Shown piece by piece: positions 35,239 to 44,820 of a stretch of DNA of 64,000 nucleotides. The DNA comes from Bradyrhizobium sp. AZCC 1610 (lineage in GTDB: Bacteria; Pseudomonadota; Alphaproteobacteria; Rhizobiales; Xanthobacteraceae): NCBI RefSeq assembly GCF_036924515.1, contig NZ_JAZHRR010000001.1, positions 7,687,185-7,751,184 on the forward strand, read 5' to 3'. Under the pieces are notes generated by a model that worked only from the letters and a program-made list of their open reading frames with translations, made no database searches and was not told where the DNA came from. Made by a program: the position numbers and the translations under genes. How positions within the stretch are numbered: the first letter of the stretch is position 1; each line of letters opens with the position of its first letter.

Positions 35239-36012
35239 ATGAAAATCCTGCCTCGCTTGATTGCCGGCCTTGTTGCCAGCCTTGCCCTGCTGCTGCCCGT
35301 TCCCGCGCCCGCCATCGTTGGCGGCGGCGCGCCGTCGACGGAAGGCGTGGCCCGCTCGGTCGTTACCATCGTCGGCTCGCGCGGCAATTTTTGCACCGGC
35401 GCGTTGATCGCACCGAAGCTGGTGCTGACCGCGGCGCATTGCGTGCAGCCCGGCGCGGACTACAAGATCGTCGAATATGGCGCGGACCGGCAGCCGTCGC
35501 TGCAGGACGTCAAGGCGGTCGCCATTCATCCCGGCTTCAATATGCAGGCCATGCAGGCGCATCGTGCGACGGCGGATGTCGCGTTGCTGCAATTGGCCGC
35601 GCCGCCCAAGGGAAAGACGCTGGCCGTGCTCGGATCGCCTGATATCCCGATTGCCGTCGGCAGCCGTTTTTCCATCGCAGGCATCGGCGTGACCGTGCGC
35701 GGCGACGGCAAGAGCGGCGGCACCATACGCGTCACCGGTCTGGTCGCGACCGGCAAGCCGGGGACGCTGCAGATCAGGCTTGTCGATCCCGTGGGGCAGG
35801 GCACGCGTGAGGGGCTCGGCGCCTGCACCGGCGATTCCGGCGCGCCGGTTTTTGAGGACAAGCAAAGCGGCCCCGTTATCGTTGGCGTGGTGAGTTGGTC
35901 GACCGGGCCGAACGGAAGCGCTGGCTGCGGCGGCATGACCGGCGTCACGCCGCTGACGCTCTACCGGGATTGGATATTGCAGGCGGCACAGAAGTGGGGT
36001 GTGGGGTTATAA
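35239..36012 (+). CDS. secreted trypsin-like serine protease
   Basis: Starting at ATG 35239 (residue 23 of the open frame), this 257-residue protein has a signal peptide (LIAGLVASLALLLPVPAPA). A chymotrypsin-type domain begins at IVGGGAP, the classical zymogen-like N-terminus. Triad residues are His in LTAAHCV, Asp in TADVALLQ and Ser in CTGDSGAPV. Paired cysteines (FCTGAL/AHC, ACTGDS/GCGG) suggest disulfides. It is a periplasmic or extracellular protease. Its 5' end overlaps nothing coding, and it is divergent from the HAD gene. Confidence 0.88.
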   Translation: MKILPRLIAGLVASLALLLPVPAPAIVGGGAPSTEGVARSVVTIVGSRGNFCTGALIAPKLVLTAAHCVQPGADYKIVEYGADRQPSLQDVKAVAIHPGFNMQAMQAHRATADVALLQLAAPPKGKTLAVLGSPDIPIAVGSRFSIAGIGVTVRGDGKSGGTIRVTGLVATGKPGTLQIRLVDPVGQGTREGLGACTGDSGAPVFEDKQSGPVIVGVVSWSTGPNGSAGCGGMTGVTPLTLYRDWILQAAQKWGVGL

Positions 36013-36025
36013 CTACATTACAACC

Positions 36026-36153
36026 GTCGTCCCTGCGAACGCAGGGACCCATACGCCGCGGCCCATCGGCAGGGCGATGGCGTTAGTTGTCTTCGTAGCA
36101 ACTGGCATCGGTGGTTATGGGTCCCTGCGTTCGCATGCGTTCGCAGGGACGAC
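36026..36153. repeat. long palindromic interspersed repeat
   Basis: Outer arms gtcgtccctgcgaacgca (36026-36043) and tgcgttcgcagggacgac (36136-36153) are exact reverse complements over 18 bases. The element lies between the protease stop and the stop of the convergent acyl-CoA synthetase gene, and could also act as a terminator. This family (containing the CCTGCGAACGCAGG core) is known to me from Bradyrhizobium and Rhodopseudomonas intergenic regions. Confidence 0.65.
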
Positions 36154-36174
36154 AATGACCGCTGAGCCAGCCGG

Positions 36175-38397
36175 CTAATGCTTTGCCGCCTTGTTCGCGG
36201 CGGCGTTGTTGAGCACGATCAGGCCGTCAACGGCGACGCCGACCTTGCTGTTGATCAAAAATGGATTCACATCGATCGACGCGATGCGGTTGCCGGCGTC
36301 GGCCATCAAATAAGACAGGCCGACCAGCGCCTTCACCGCGGAAGGCTCGTGCAGCGCCGGCTTGCCGCGATAGCCCTTCATTTTCACGCCGGCCTTGGTC
36401 CTGGCAATCAGCTGCTTCGCCTCGGCTTCATCCAGCGGTGCGCCGGCGAGCGCGACGTCCTTCATCAGTTCGATATCGACGCCGCCGGTGCCGAACAGCA
36501 CTACCGGCCCCATCTCGGCGTCGAGCGAGGCGCCGACCACGAGTTCAAGGTCGGCCTTGACCTGCTGCGCGATCAGAATGCCTTCGAGCTTCGGCTTGCC
36601 TTTCAGCTTCGTCACCCGTGCGGTGATATCGTTGAACGCTTTTTTCACCTCGGCCGCGCTGTTGAGGTTCAGCACCACGCCGCCGATATCCGACTTGTGC
36701 AGGATGTCGGCGCTGACGACCTTGGCGACCACGGGAAAGCCAATTTTCTTGGCGATTTTCACCGCTTCCGCCGCAGTCTGCGCGATCTCTTCCTTTGAAA
36801 CCGGGATGCCATAGGCCTTAAGAAGCTTTTTCGAAGCGACTTCGTCCAGCGCAGCGGCGCCGTTGGCGGCCTTGAGCGTCTTCTCCAGCACCGCACGCGC
36901 GGATGCCTTCGAGCTCGACACGATGTCGGGCACTTCCTTGCGCAGGGAAGAATATTCAATCAGCGACTTGATCGCGCCGACCGCGCGGTCAAGACCCTGC
37001 ATGACCGCGATGTTCGGCAGCGATTTGCGCAAGGCCTTGGTGAATTCGGTAAATCCGATCGACATCGCGCTGATGTAGACCACGGGTTTGCTGGCGGCGC
37101 CGGCCATCTCGTTGACGATCCGTAAGTTGCGTTCGCGCAATTCATGCGGCGCCTTCGGCAGTTCGGCGTCGATGATAACGATGTCGGTGTCGGGGTCGTC
37201 GATCATGATCTTGATCGAGTTCATGTAGACCGAGGGGTCCACGACCGCGGCAAAACCGGCATCGAGGGGATTGCCGACGATGCTGCCGGGACCGAGCATC
37301 TTTGCCAGTTGCTCGGTTGCATTCGGGCTGAGCGGCGCGAAGTTCATGCCGGCCGAATAGAACGCGTCGATCAGGAGGCCGCGCTTGCCGCCGGATAGCG
37401 ACACCGCGGCGATTCGGTTGCCCTTCGGCGGATCGGCATGGACGAAACATTCGGTGGTTTCGATCAGTTCGTCGAGCCCGCGGACGCGGATCACGCCTTC
37501 GCGCGTTGAGATCGCGTCAAATGTTTCGATCGAGCCGGCGAGCGCGCCGGTATGCGCCATCGCGGCGGCGCGGCCGCCCTCGGAAGCGCCGAGCTTGAGT
37601 GCGATCACGGGCTTGCCGGCGGCGCGTGCGGCCTTGCAGGCTTCGCGAAACACCTTCGTGTTCCGGACGCCTTCGAGATAGACCACAATGACGCGGATCG
37701 ACGGATCGGCCGCGAAATAGGCCATCAGGTCGGGCGTCTCCAGGCCGGTCTCGTTGCCGGTCGTGACCATGTAGCCGACACCGACACCGCGATCTTCCAG
37801 CGTCTGGCGGATCGCCATCACGATCGCGCCGGATTGCCCGGCAATCGCGACCGGGCCTGCTTCCATGGTGACGATACGATCGTCGATATTGGTGAACAGC
37901 TTTTCGCCCGCGCTCAGATTGCCGAGGCAGTTCGGGCCGGTGACGGCGAGGCCGGTCTCGCGCACCGCCTCCTTCAATTCGAGCGCCAGCCGCTGGCTGT
38001 CCTCGTCCTGCAACTCGCTGAAGCCCGAAGTGACGATGGTGGCCGAGCGTGCGCCGGCCGCTGCGGCGTCACGAATCACTTGCACCGCGAAACGCGCCGG
38101 CACCAGCACCAGCACGTGATCGGGCTTTTCCGGCAGGCTGGCGAAATCCTTGTAGCAGGGCACGCCCCAGATCGTTTCGCGCTTGGCGTTGACCGGGAAC
38201 AGTCCGCCTTCGTACTTGTACTTGATCAGATTGTTCCAGATACGCTCGGCATAGTTGCCGGGCTTGTCGGTGGCGCCGACCAGCACGATATTGCGCGGAT
38301 GCAGCATCGGATGGATGCTCTTGACGATGTCGCTGGCGTCAGGCGAAGGCGACCATTTTTCGGCCTGATGCGATGCGGTGCTTGCCTGAGCGTCCAT
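36175..38397 (-). CDS. ADP-forming acyl/acetyl-CoA synthetase (fused alpha-beta)
   Basis: This 740-residue protein combines the CoA-binding and ligase domains (alpha, residues 30-500) with an ATP-grasp domain (beta, about 500-740). That is the NDP-forming acyl-CoA synthetase architecture, which interconverts acyl-CoA, ADP and phosphate with free acid, CoA and ATP. The NIVLVGATDKPGNY motif binds CoA, and MAHTGALAG carries the phosphohistidine. The ATP-grasp part shows GFPVVAKVVSADILHKSD. An AAGGGATATCC site precedes the ATG. The acid substrate is unknown; acetate is common but not assured. Confidence 0.9.
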   Translation of the reverse strand: MDAQASTASHQAEKWSPSPDASDIVKSIHPMLHPRNIVLVGATDKPGNYAERIWNNLIKYKYEGGLFPVNAKRETIWGVPCYKDFASLPEKPDHVLVLVPARFAVQVIRDAAAAGARSATIVTSGFSELQDEDSQRLALELKEAVRETGLAVTGPNCLGNLSAGEKLFTNIDDRIVTMEAGPVAIAGQSGAIVMAIRQTLEDRGVGVGYMVTTGNETGLETPDLMAYFAADPSIRVIVVYLEGVRNTKVFREACKAARAAGKPVIALKLGASEGGRAAAMAHTGALAGSIETFDAISTREGVIRVRGLDELIETTECFVHADPPKGNRIAAVSLSGGKRGLLIDAFYSAGMNFAPLSPNATEQLAKMLGPGSIVGNPLDAGFAAVVDPSVYMNSIKIMIDDPDTDIVIIDAELPKAPHELRERNLRIVNEMAGAASKPVVYISAMSIGFTEFTKALRKSLPNIAVMQGLDRAVGAIKSLIEYSSLRKEVPDIVSSSKASARAVLEKTLKAANGAAALDEVASKKLLKAYGIPVSKEEIAQTAAEAVKIAKKIGFPVVAKVVSADILHKSDIGGVVLNLNSAAEVKKAFNDITARVTKLKGKPKLEGILIAQQVKADLELVVGASLDAEMGPVVLFGTGGVDIELMKDVALAGAPLDEAEAKQLIARTKAGVKMKGYRGKPALHEPSAVKALVGLSYLMADAGNRIASIDVNPFLINSKVGVAVDGLIVLNNAAANKAAKH

Positions 38398-38568
38398 GGA
38401 TATCCCTTAACTCTGTTGTTTTCCTTGGCCGCGGCGATCGAGGACGAACGCCGCGCCATGATGTTCTTATGATTAAGGCCTTTCTATTGGGACTTGACGG
38501 GGGTGGCAACACGCGTTGCGTGCGCAGCGCCATTCGCGCCGCGCACGATATCCCGGCTTGCGGAGAAT

Positions 38569-39147
38569 TCAGCGTGAACCCGGCGCGTCACCGATCATCG
38601 TGGCATGCACAAGATAGCGCTCAGGTCCCTGCGTCAGCGCGTCGAACGGCCAGCAGGTCGACAGCACCAGTTGATATCCGTCTGCGAGCGGATCAATGCC
38701 GGAAGTATCAAAGCGCACGACCGCGGTGGCATCCACTCGGTAGTGGAAGTGTTTGCCGTCGCTTCGCATCACGTTGATCTCGTCACCGATCACGACATTC
38801 TTCAGGAAAGCGAAATGCGTATCGCGATGCGCCGAATAGACGGCGACGCCGCGCTCGCCGGCATCGGGCGTCCGTTCGACGTGCCCCGGACCGAAGGCGA
38901 GCGCCTGGCCGCTGCTTCCCGAAAGCACGATGGCGCGGGCATGGAGCCGCTTCACTTCGATGCGGGCGACCGGCCATGTATCCGCCCACGACCACGGCTT
39001 TGTCTCGCGCCCGGTGGCGATGGTTTTCTCGAAGGCGCGTTCCAGCAGAACTTGCGCCAGCAGCGCCTTGGCGTGGATGTAGGCCCCTTGGCCGAACAGG
39101 ATCAGGCCGATGAGGGTGAGAAGCAGGGGAAGGACGAAGCGGGGCAT
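38569..39147 (-). CDS. class GN sortase
   Basis: This is a 192-residue transpeptidase of the proteobacterial sortase class. It has an N-terminal membrane anchor (FVLPLLLTLIGLILFGQG). The catalytic residues are His107 in YSAHRDTHF, Cys165 in LSTCWPF and Arg177 in GPERYLVHA. Class GN sortases pair with one VIT/VWA substrate ending in an LPxTA motif, and exactly that gene lies upstream (39380-41653). ATG 39147 is chosen; longer starts (39165, 39219) enter the interspersed repeat. Both genes are on the same strand, 232 bases apart. Confidence 0.9.
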   Translation of the reverse strand: MPRFVLPLLLTLIGLILFGQGAYIHAKALLAQVLLERAFEKTIATGRETKPWSWADTWPVARIEVKRLHARAIVLSGSSGQALAFGPGHVERTPDAGERGVAVYSAHRDTHFAFLKNVVIGDEINVMRSDGKHFHYRVDATAVVRFDTSGIDPLADGYQLVLSTCWPFDALTQGPERYLVHATMIGDAPGSR

Positions 39148-39158
39148 CTTGTTACTTC

Positions 39159-39280
39159 CCGTCATTGCGGGCCAACGGGTCGCGCGAATGCGCGCCCGAT
39201 GACAGGCTCCGCGAAGCAATCCATCGCATCAGGAAAAGAAAGAATGGATTGCATCGTCGCTTCGCTCCTCGCAATGACGG
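39159..39280. repeat. interspersed repeat (CCGTCATTGCG family) between sortase and its substrate
   Basis: The element starts with ccgtcattgc and ends with gcaatgacgg, its reverse complement, with an internal caatcc / ggattgc pair. The same ends are found at 44821-44906 and 63527-63637 in this window. It lies between the stop of the sortase substrate and the sortase start, and may reduce read-through between them. Confidence 0.7.
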
Positions 39281-39379
39281 CTTTGGAAAAAGCGGCGCGC
39301 GCGGCCCTGGGGGGACGGGTGGAAGCCGCGCGCGCTCTGGAAAGAGGAGGTTGGGGAGGCCTCCTCCTTTCAGCCGATG

Positions 39380-41653
39380 TCAACGCAGTGACATCTGACG
39401 TCGATTGAATACGAACAGGATCAGGCTGAGCGTGAGCAGGATCACACCCGCAATCATCTTCAGTTCGGCGTCAGTCGCCGTCTTCGGCAACGTGACCGTG
39501 CTGGGCGCCTGGGTGACGACGGGCTGCGCTCGCTTCAGCGCGGCGACCTGAACCCGCGCCTCCTCCGTATCCGCGCGCCGTTCCGTCGGCATTGCAGGAG
39601 CGCGTGGGCGTTCGCCGAACACCTTTTCAAAGTCCCAGCCGGCCGGCAGGTTGATCGGCAGTTCCGAGACCTTGAGCGGCTCGCCTTGGGGGCGGCTCGG
39701 AGTCTTGTCGACCGCGACCAGGCTGGTCAGCCGCGTGACGAGCTGATGCTCGAGCGCCAGCGCCAGAATGGTCTTGTCGGCATCTTCCGGGCTGGCCTGC
39801 CGCGTGGTGCGCGCAACTTCCGCATCCGCGATCTTGCGGCGCGCCCAGAGCTTGGACAGGCCCTTGCCTTCGGCCGCGTTCGCCAGCGGAAGGGTGACGA
39901 CCCAGGGACGGTCGCCGATACGGCCCTTGATCTCGACCGAGCCCGCGAGCTTGTCGAGCTTGGCCGCCAGAACCAGCGGCTCGTCGCGATAGACGTCAGG
40001 GATCGCGACCGGCGTGATGTCGGCGCTGGCGTCGGAAAATCTTGCGGTGAGATTGGTCACCGCTGGATTCTCCAGTTTGGCGAACAGGCCGCGCATGCGT
40101 TCCTCGACCTGTTCCACCGAGCCGATATGGGTGAAGGTGCCGCGGCCGAGTTCGGCGGCGCGCGTCATCAGGTAGGTATTCGGGGCCGAGCCGATGCCGA
40201 CCATGAAGATGCGCGAGCGGCCGCGTAGCGCGCTGACGGTTTCGAACAATTGCTGCTCGTTGCCGATCGCGCCGTCGGTCAGGAAGACGACCTGGCGGAC
40301 GTAGTTGGTATCGCTGATGGTGTCGGACAACGCCGCGCGCATCGCCGGCACCATTTCGGTGCCGCCATTGGCCTGCAGCGCGCCGACAAAGGAGGCGGCC
40401 CGGCCGATATGCTCCCTGTCGGCCGGCACGGCCGCCGGGAACAGCACGTCCATGGTGTGATCGAACCGGATCACGTTGAAGCGGTCGCCGGGCTGCAGAC
40501 GGCCGAGCGCGTAGATCAGGCTCGCCTTGGCCTGGATGATCGAGACGCCGCCCATCGAGCCGGAATTGTCGATCACGAAGATCACCTCGCGCGGCAGCGG
40601 TTTCTGCTGCGTCTGCTCGACCGAAGGCGGTGTAACGAAGGCGAGCAGGTAATCGCTGTCGCCGACGCGCTCGCGGAATAATCCTACCGACGGCGCCTTC
40701 TCGGCCACCGGCTTCCAGGTCAGCTCGAAATCGCGGTCGGCCGGCACAGGGCCTTCGGCAAGGCGCAGAATGCTCGTGTTGGCGTCTGGTTTTTCGGTCT
40801 TGATCGCATGATGGTGGCTCTTGATTTCGCCAAGCGGGAAACCAGCCTGCAGCCGCACGGTGATGCGGGTCGGATTGATCGGCGCGTTCGTCGCGGGATC
40901 GAGCACTTCGGGCGAGATGCGGTCGCGATCCGGCACGGGATCGGATTTGACCGAACCCCAGCCACTGCCATCGGGCCGGAAGTCGACGCTTTGCACCACG
41001 GGCGCGGGATTGTAGCGCGGGGCGACCACCATCGGCACCCGCAGCGAGAACTCGTCGCCGGATTGCTGGACTGGCTCCTGATATTCGATCTGCACCAGCA
41101 CGGTTTCGCCGGGGCCGATATTGGCGACCGAATTGGTGAAGATGTTCGGCCGCTCCTGTTCGGTCAGCGCCGCCTTCTGTCCGTTCTGCTTCGCTTGTTC
41201 GTAGACGATCTTGGCCTGCTGCCGCTGCTTGATGTCGCCGACCACGACGCGATCGCCGATCACCATCTTCAGCGTGTCGACGGCGCCGCCCGACGGGAGC
41301 GGATAGACATAGACCGCCTCGACCCAATCTTGCGTCGGGTTGCGGAAAATCTGGGTGACGCGGGCGCGAACCGTGGGACCCGATACGATGAGGTCGACAT
41401 CGATGCCGAGCCGCGACGCATCGGCGTAGCCGTCGTCCGTCTTGAGGAGCAACGAACCAGAGCGCGCGTCACCAGGCTTGACGAAGGCGGCTTGCAGGCG
41501 TTCCGCGGACCAGGCCGGCTCAAAGCTCAAAAATAATGCCGCAAATCCGACCAGGATTACGGCAACGCCCTGCATCACAAAGAACAGCACCAGCCTGATC
41601 AGGTTGGGCTGTTCGCTGCGTTTGTCGGCTTCAATTTCGTCGCATGTCGTCAT
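39380..41653 (-). CDS. proteobacterial sortase substrate (VIT + VWA, LPKTAT motif)
   Basis: This 757-residue membrane-exported protein has an N-terminal hydrophobic segment (LVLFFVMQGVAVILVGFAALFL), a VIT domain (about residues 70-200), and a VWA domain with the metal-dependent adhesion motif IDNSGSMGGVS. The C-terminus has a sorting signal: the LPKTATD motif near residue 722, then a hydrophobic segment (MIAGVILLTLSLILFVF) and RR. This is the family called marine proteobacterial sortase target protein. The longer frame to 41938 lacks support; ATG 41653 has GGGAG upstream. It would be anchored at the cell surface by the adjacent sortase. Confidence 0.92.
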   Translation of the reverse strand: MTTCDEIEADKRSEQPNLIRLVLFFVMQGVAVILVGFAALFLSFEPAWSAERLQAAFVKPGDARSGSLLLKTDDGYADASRLGIDVDLIVSGPTVRARVTQIFRNPTQDWVEAVYVYPLPSGGAVDTLKMVIGDRVVVGDIKQRQQAKIVYEQAKQNGQKAALTEQERPNIFTNSVANIGPGETVLVQIEYQEPVQQSGDEFSLRVPMVVAPRYNPAPVVQSVDFRPDGSGWGSVKSDPVPDRDRISPEVLDPATNAPINPTRITVRLQAGFPLGEIKSHHHAIKTEKPDANTSILRLAEGPVPADRDFELTWKPVAEKAPSVGLFRERVGDSDYLLAFVTPPSVEQTQQKPLPREVIFVIDNSGSMGGVSIIQAKASLIYALGRLQPGDRFNVIRFDHTMDVLFPAAVPADREHIGRAASFVGALQANGGTEMVPAMRAALSDTISDTNYVRQVVFLTDGAIGNEQQLFETVSALRGRSRIFMVGIGSAPNTYLMTRAAELGRGTFTHIGSVEQVEERMRGLFAKLENPAVTNLTARFSDASADITPVAIPDVYRDEPLVLAAKLDKLAGSVEIKGRIGDRPWVVTLPLANAAEGKGLSKLWARRKIADAEVARTTRQASPEDADKTILALALEHQLVTRLTSLVAVDKTPSRPQGEPLKVSELPINLPAGWDFEKVFGERPRAPAMPTERRADTEEARVQVAALKRAQPVVTQAPSTVTLPKTATDAELKMIAGVILLTLSLILFVFNRRQMSLR

Positions 41654-41842
41654 GTCGCTCACTCCCGAACGGCGTTTTTCGCCGTGGCGTGAAGGTGCGG
41701 AAATCAGTGATTTGGCGCGAGCGGAATGATCGGCCTTGTTCGGTCGCCAGCCACCGCGCTCCGCCACGGGCGGGGCGGTTTTGTGCGGGTTTGTGATGGA
41801 TTGTGCGTCTGCTAGACTGGCGCGCGCAAACCAGGGGTGACG

Positions 41843-42610
41843 ATGCCGACGCCGGACAAGCAGCTTTCCGCCGAGCAAAGCCGGCAGATCGCGGACACCA
41901 TTCGTGAGGAAGTCGCCCGTCGCCGCATCTCCCGGCAATCGCTGGCGGAGCTTGCAAAACTCAGCCTGTCGACTCTGGAGAAGGTGCTGGGCGGCCGCCG
42001 TCCGTTCACGCTCGCCACCACAGTGCGGCTTGAGCAGGCGCTCGGCGTCTCCCTGCGCAAGACGCCGGAGGCGGCGCCAGCGCCTGCGGCTGCCCTCAAT
42101 GGCGAGGTTGCGCCCGATGGGCTCGGCGCCTATTCGCGCCGCGCGGTGGCCTGGATCGAAGGCACCTACGTCACGGTGCGTCCCTCGTTCGGCGACAAGG
42201 ACGCGATCTTCGCCTACCGCACCGAGATATCATGGGACGCGGCGGTCTCATCGCTGGTGTTTCACGAGAGCGAACGGCAGGACGCGGCCTTCACCCAGTT
42301 CGGCGAGGTGGCGGTACCGAACCAGTCCGGCCACATCTATCTCGTCACCAACCGGCACGGCCAGCACCGCCTGATCACGGTGGCGCGGCTGGCGATTTCG
42401 GGCGAGATGTACGGCATCATCACGACACTGCTCGCAGGCCGCGGCTCGCTGTTGACGCCGATCGCTGCGCCAATCGCCTATCTGCCGATCACGATGGTTG
42501 CCAGCCCGACCTTTGGCAGGGTTTCGTCCGGCGACCCCAACTATGCGGTTTACCGCCAGCATTTGCGCCGGACGACCGATGAGCCGTTTGCGATGTTCCT
42601 GCCGGGGTAG
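41843..42610 (+). CDS. XRE-type helix-turn-helix protein with C-terminal sensor-like domain
   Basis: This 255-residue protein has an N-terminal XRE-like helix-turn-helix (about residues 10-65: SRQSLAELAKLSLSTLEKVLGG) and a C-terminal domain of about 150 residues with no name I can give (YVTVRPSFGDKDAIFAYRTEI, then VYRQHLRRTTDEP). The start ATG 41843 has AGGGG before it; the GTG at 41837 is an alternative. It is divergent from the sortase substrate gene and may regulate that locus. Function is otherwise unknown. Confidence 0.72.
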   Translation: MPTPDKQLSAEQSRQIADTIREEVARRRISRQSLAELAKLSLSTLEKVLGGRRPFTLATTVRLEQALGVSLRKTPEAAPAPAAALNGEVAPDGLGAYSRRAVAWIEGTYVTVRPSFGDKDAIFAYRTEISWDAAVSSLVFHESERQDAAFTQFGEVAVPNQSGHIYLVTNRHGQHRLITVARLAISGEMYGIITTLLAGRGSLLTPIAAPIAYLPITMVASPTFGRVSSGDPNYAVYRQHLRRTTDEPFAMFLPG

Positions 42611-42789
42611 TGCTCTCAGGCCTTGCATTCCCGGTGAAATAGACTATATGGGCCATATTCGAATAATCGCTCTGCCTTGTTGACCGAACCGAAAACCGGC
42701 TCCTTTCCCCAAGACATCGTTAAATCGGATCAAGCCTGCGCGGAGGTCGTGCAGGCAAAAGCGCTTTCGCGCATCTTGGAGATAGTTAC

Positions 42790-42999
42790 ATGGCTACCGG
42801 AACAGTTAAGTGGTTCAACGCGACCAAGGGTTTTGGCTTCATTCAGCCCGATGATGGTGGAACGGACGTTTTCGTTCACATTTCGGCCGTCGAACGCGCA
42901 GGTCTGAGCTCGCTCAATGAAGGTCAGAAGATCTCGTTCGAAGCGAAGAAGGACCCGATGCGCGGCAAGACCAGCGCCGAGAACCTTCGCGTCGACTAA
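42790..42999 (+). CDS. csp: cold-shock protein
   Basis: This 69-residue CspA-family protein folds as a five-strand OB barrel and binds single-stranded RNA and DNA. Both nucleic-acid-binding motifs are present: KGFGFI (RNP1) and VFVHIS (RNP2). The transcript likely has a long 5' untranslated region (from about 42640), as in other csp genes, with TTGGAG as ribosome binding site. A strong terminator follows. No function beyond general RNA chaperoning can be inferred. Confidence 0.93.
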   Translation: MATGTVKWFNATKGFGFIQPDDGGTDVFVHISAVERAGLSSLNEGQKISFEAKKDPMRGKTSAENLRVD

Positions 43000-43062
43000 A
43001 GGTTGCCGATTCGGGATTTCCACGGATGTACTGGGATCCTCTGATTGGCCTCTGATACAAGA

Positions 43063-43091
43063 GCCCGCCGGTGATGAACCGGCGGGCTTTT
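43063..43091 (+). terminator. rho-independent terminator of the csp gene
   Basis: A 9-base stem (gcccgccgg / ccggcgggc) with a 7-base loop is followed by TTTT. It lies 64 bases after the csp stop and ends 25 bases before the stop of the convergent acyl-CoA synthetase. Confidence 0.85.
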
Positions 43092-43115
43092 CGTTTGTCG
43101 CATGCCGGCGCGCGA

Positions 43116-44669
43116 TCATGAAGCAATGGCCGCTTTGTCGGTCGGCTTCGGCGCGCTGAAATTCTTTCGCAATGTCGGCTTGTGAATTTTCCCCGTGGCG
43201 TTGCGCGGCAGGGCGTCGACGAACTCGATCAGGCGCGGACATTTGAACCGCGCCAGATTGGTCTGGCAGTGCGCATGGATCTCCTCCGGCCGGAGCGTAT
43301 GGCCGGGCTTGACCGCCACGATCGCCATGCCGACTTCACCCCATTGCTCGTTCGGGATACCGATCACGGCGGCCTCGGCGATTGCCGTGAGCTGATGCAG
43401 CACGCTCTCGACCTCGGCCGGATAGACGTTCTCGCCGCCGGAAATGTACATGTCCTTCCAGCGGTCGACGATGTAGTAGAAGCCTTCTTCATCGACGCGT
43501 GTGGCATCGCCGGTGTGCAGCCATCCGTCGGTGAAGGACGATTGGTTGGCGTCCGGCCTGTTCCAGTAGCCCGGCGTGACGTTCGGTCCCTTGACCCAGA
43601 GCTCGCCGAGCTCGCCGACATCCGCATCCGTCCCGTCCGGGCGAACGATCCGCACTTCCGTATGCAGCACCGGCTTGCCGGACGAGCCGGCCTTGCGCGC
43701 GGCGTCTTCCTTGTCGAGCGTGAGCACGGCCGGACTGGTCTCGGTCATGCCGTAACCCTGCTGCAGGGCGACGCCGCGGGCTTCCCATATTTTCAGCAGC
43801 GGCACCGGCATCGGCGCGCCGCCGACGCCGCCGATCACGAGCCGGCTGAAATCGGCCGTTGCGAATAACGGATGCTGCGACATGAACTGGTAGATCGCGG
43901 GCACGCCGAAGAACTGGTTGATGCCGTATGTGGGATCGCTGATCAGCTGCAGCGCGAGAGCGGGATCGAACGCGCGCATGATCAGCACGGTGCCGCCGGC
44001 ATGCAGCACCGGATTGGTGTAGCAATTCAGCCCGCCGGTGTGGAACAGCGGCAGCACCGTGAGCAGTACCGACGATGGCGAGATATAGGCGGGGCCGCCG
44101 AGATTGACGCAGTTCCAGAACGTCATGCCATGGGTGATGATCGCGCCCTTGGGCAAGCCGGTGGTGCCCGAGGTATACATGATGGTCGAGATATCGTCAT
44201 GCGTGACATGTTCGAACCGGTCGAGCGGCCTGGATGTGTCGATCGCCGCTTCATAGGAGCCATCAGGTCCGAGCAATAGCGCTGACGAAACGTTGCAGAG
44301 CTTTGCGACCGTCAGCGCAACTTCGGCGAGATCAGTGTCGTGGATCATCACCTTCGGCGAGGAATCGCCGACGATGAACTGCAATTCGGGAACCGTAAGC
44401 CGCGTGTTCAGCGGCAGGAATACCGCGCCGATCCGACCGCAGGCGAACTGCACCTCGAGCGTATCTGACGTGTTCAGCGCCAGCACAGCGACGCGGTCGC
44501 CGCGCGTGACGCCGAGTTTGTCGCGCAGATGGGTGGCAAGACGCGAAATCCGCGCATCGAACTGCGCGTAGGAAAGCCGGCGTTCGCTGGCGAGGTCGAT
44601 GGCAGCGATCTTGTCCGGCGTGCGGCGGCCGAAATGCGCAATCCAGTCGTAATGGCGAACCGACGACAT
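43116..44669 (-). CDS. AMP-forming acyl-CoA synthetase
   Basis: This 517-residue ANL-superfamily ligase activates a carboxylic acid as acyl-AMP and then acyl-CoA. Motifs are MYTSGTTGLPKG (P-loop), YGMTETSP, the GDA TRVDEEG/YYIVDRWKDM region, and the C-terminal lysine in NATGKIHKPTL. The ATG at 44669 has GGAGGAAGC upstream; the longer frame runs into a repeat. Fatty or aromatic acids are likely substrates. It stands between the csp gene and the accessory region, separated from the other acyl-CoA genes at 58.5 kb by the inserted DNA. Confidence 0.9.
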   Translation of the reverse strand: MSSVRHYDWIAHFGRRTPDKIAAIDLASERRLSYAQFDARISRLATHLRDKLGVTRGDRVAVLALNTSDTLEVQFACGRIGAVFLPLNTRLTVPELQFIVGDSSPKVMIHDTDLAEVALTVAKLCNVSSALLLGPDGSYEAAIDTSRPLDRFEHVTHDDISTIMYTSGTTGLPKGAIITHGMTFWNCVNLGGPAYISPSSVLLTVLPLFHTGGLNCYTNPVLHAGGTVLIMRAFDPALALQLISDPTYGINQFFGVPAIYQFMSQHPLFATADFSRLVIGGVGGAPMPVPLLKIWEARGVALQQGYGMTETSPAVLTLDKEDAARKAGSSGKPVLHTEVRIVRPDGTDADVGELGELWVKGPNVTPGYWNRPDANQSSFTDGWLHTGDATRVDEEGFYYIVDRWKDMYISGGENVYPAEVESVLHQLTAIAEAAVIGIPNEQWGEVGMAIVAVKPGHTLRPEEIHAHCQTNLARFKCPRLIEFVDALPRNATGKIHKPTLRKNFSAPKPTDKAAIAS

Positions 44670-44820
44670 GCTTCCTCCACGTCCGGCGGTCTTGCGCCGC
44701 CGGTTTTGCTCGATGGCATTCTGTCCAGTAGATGAGGCGTCATATGGGGACACTGTCTTGCGTGGAGTAGCTGGGGCGGGGATTGGTGGGGCGGTTCCGG
44801 GCGGTGCCGCCCAACAGGCG

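Noticed and set aside
35131..35865. N-terminal extension of the HAD hydrolase
   Set aside because: It is antisense to the protease gene at 35239-36012, and the HAD fold begins at the Met at 35130.
41654..41938. N-terminal extension of the sortase substrate
   Set aside because: No similarity, no ribosome binding site, and it overlaps the divergent regulator gene; the Met at 41653 has a site and leads directly to the membrane segment.
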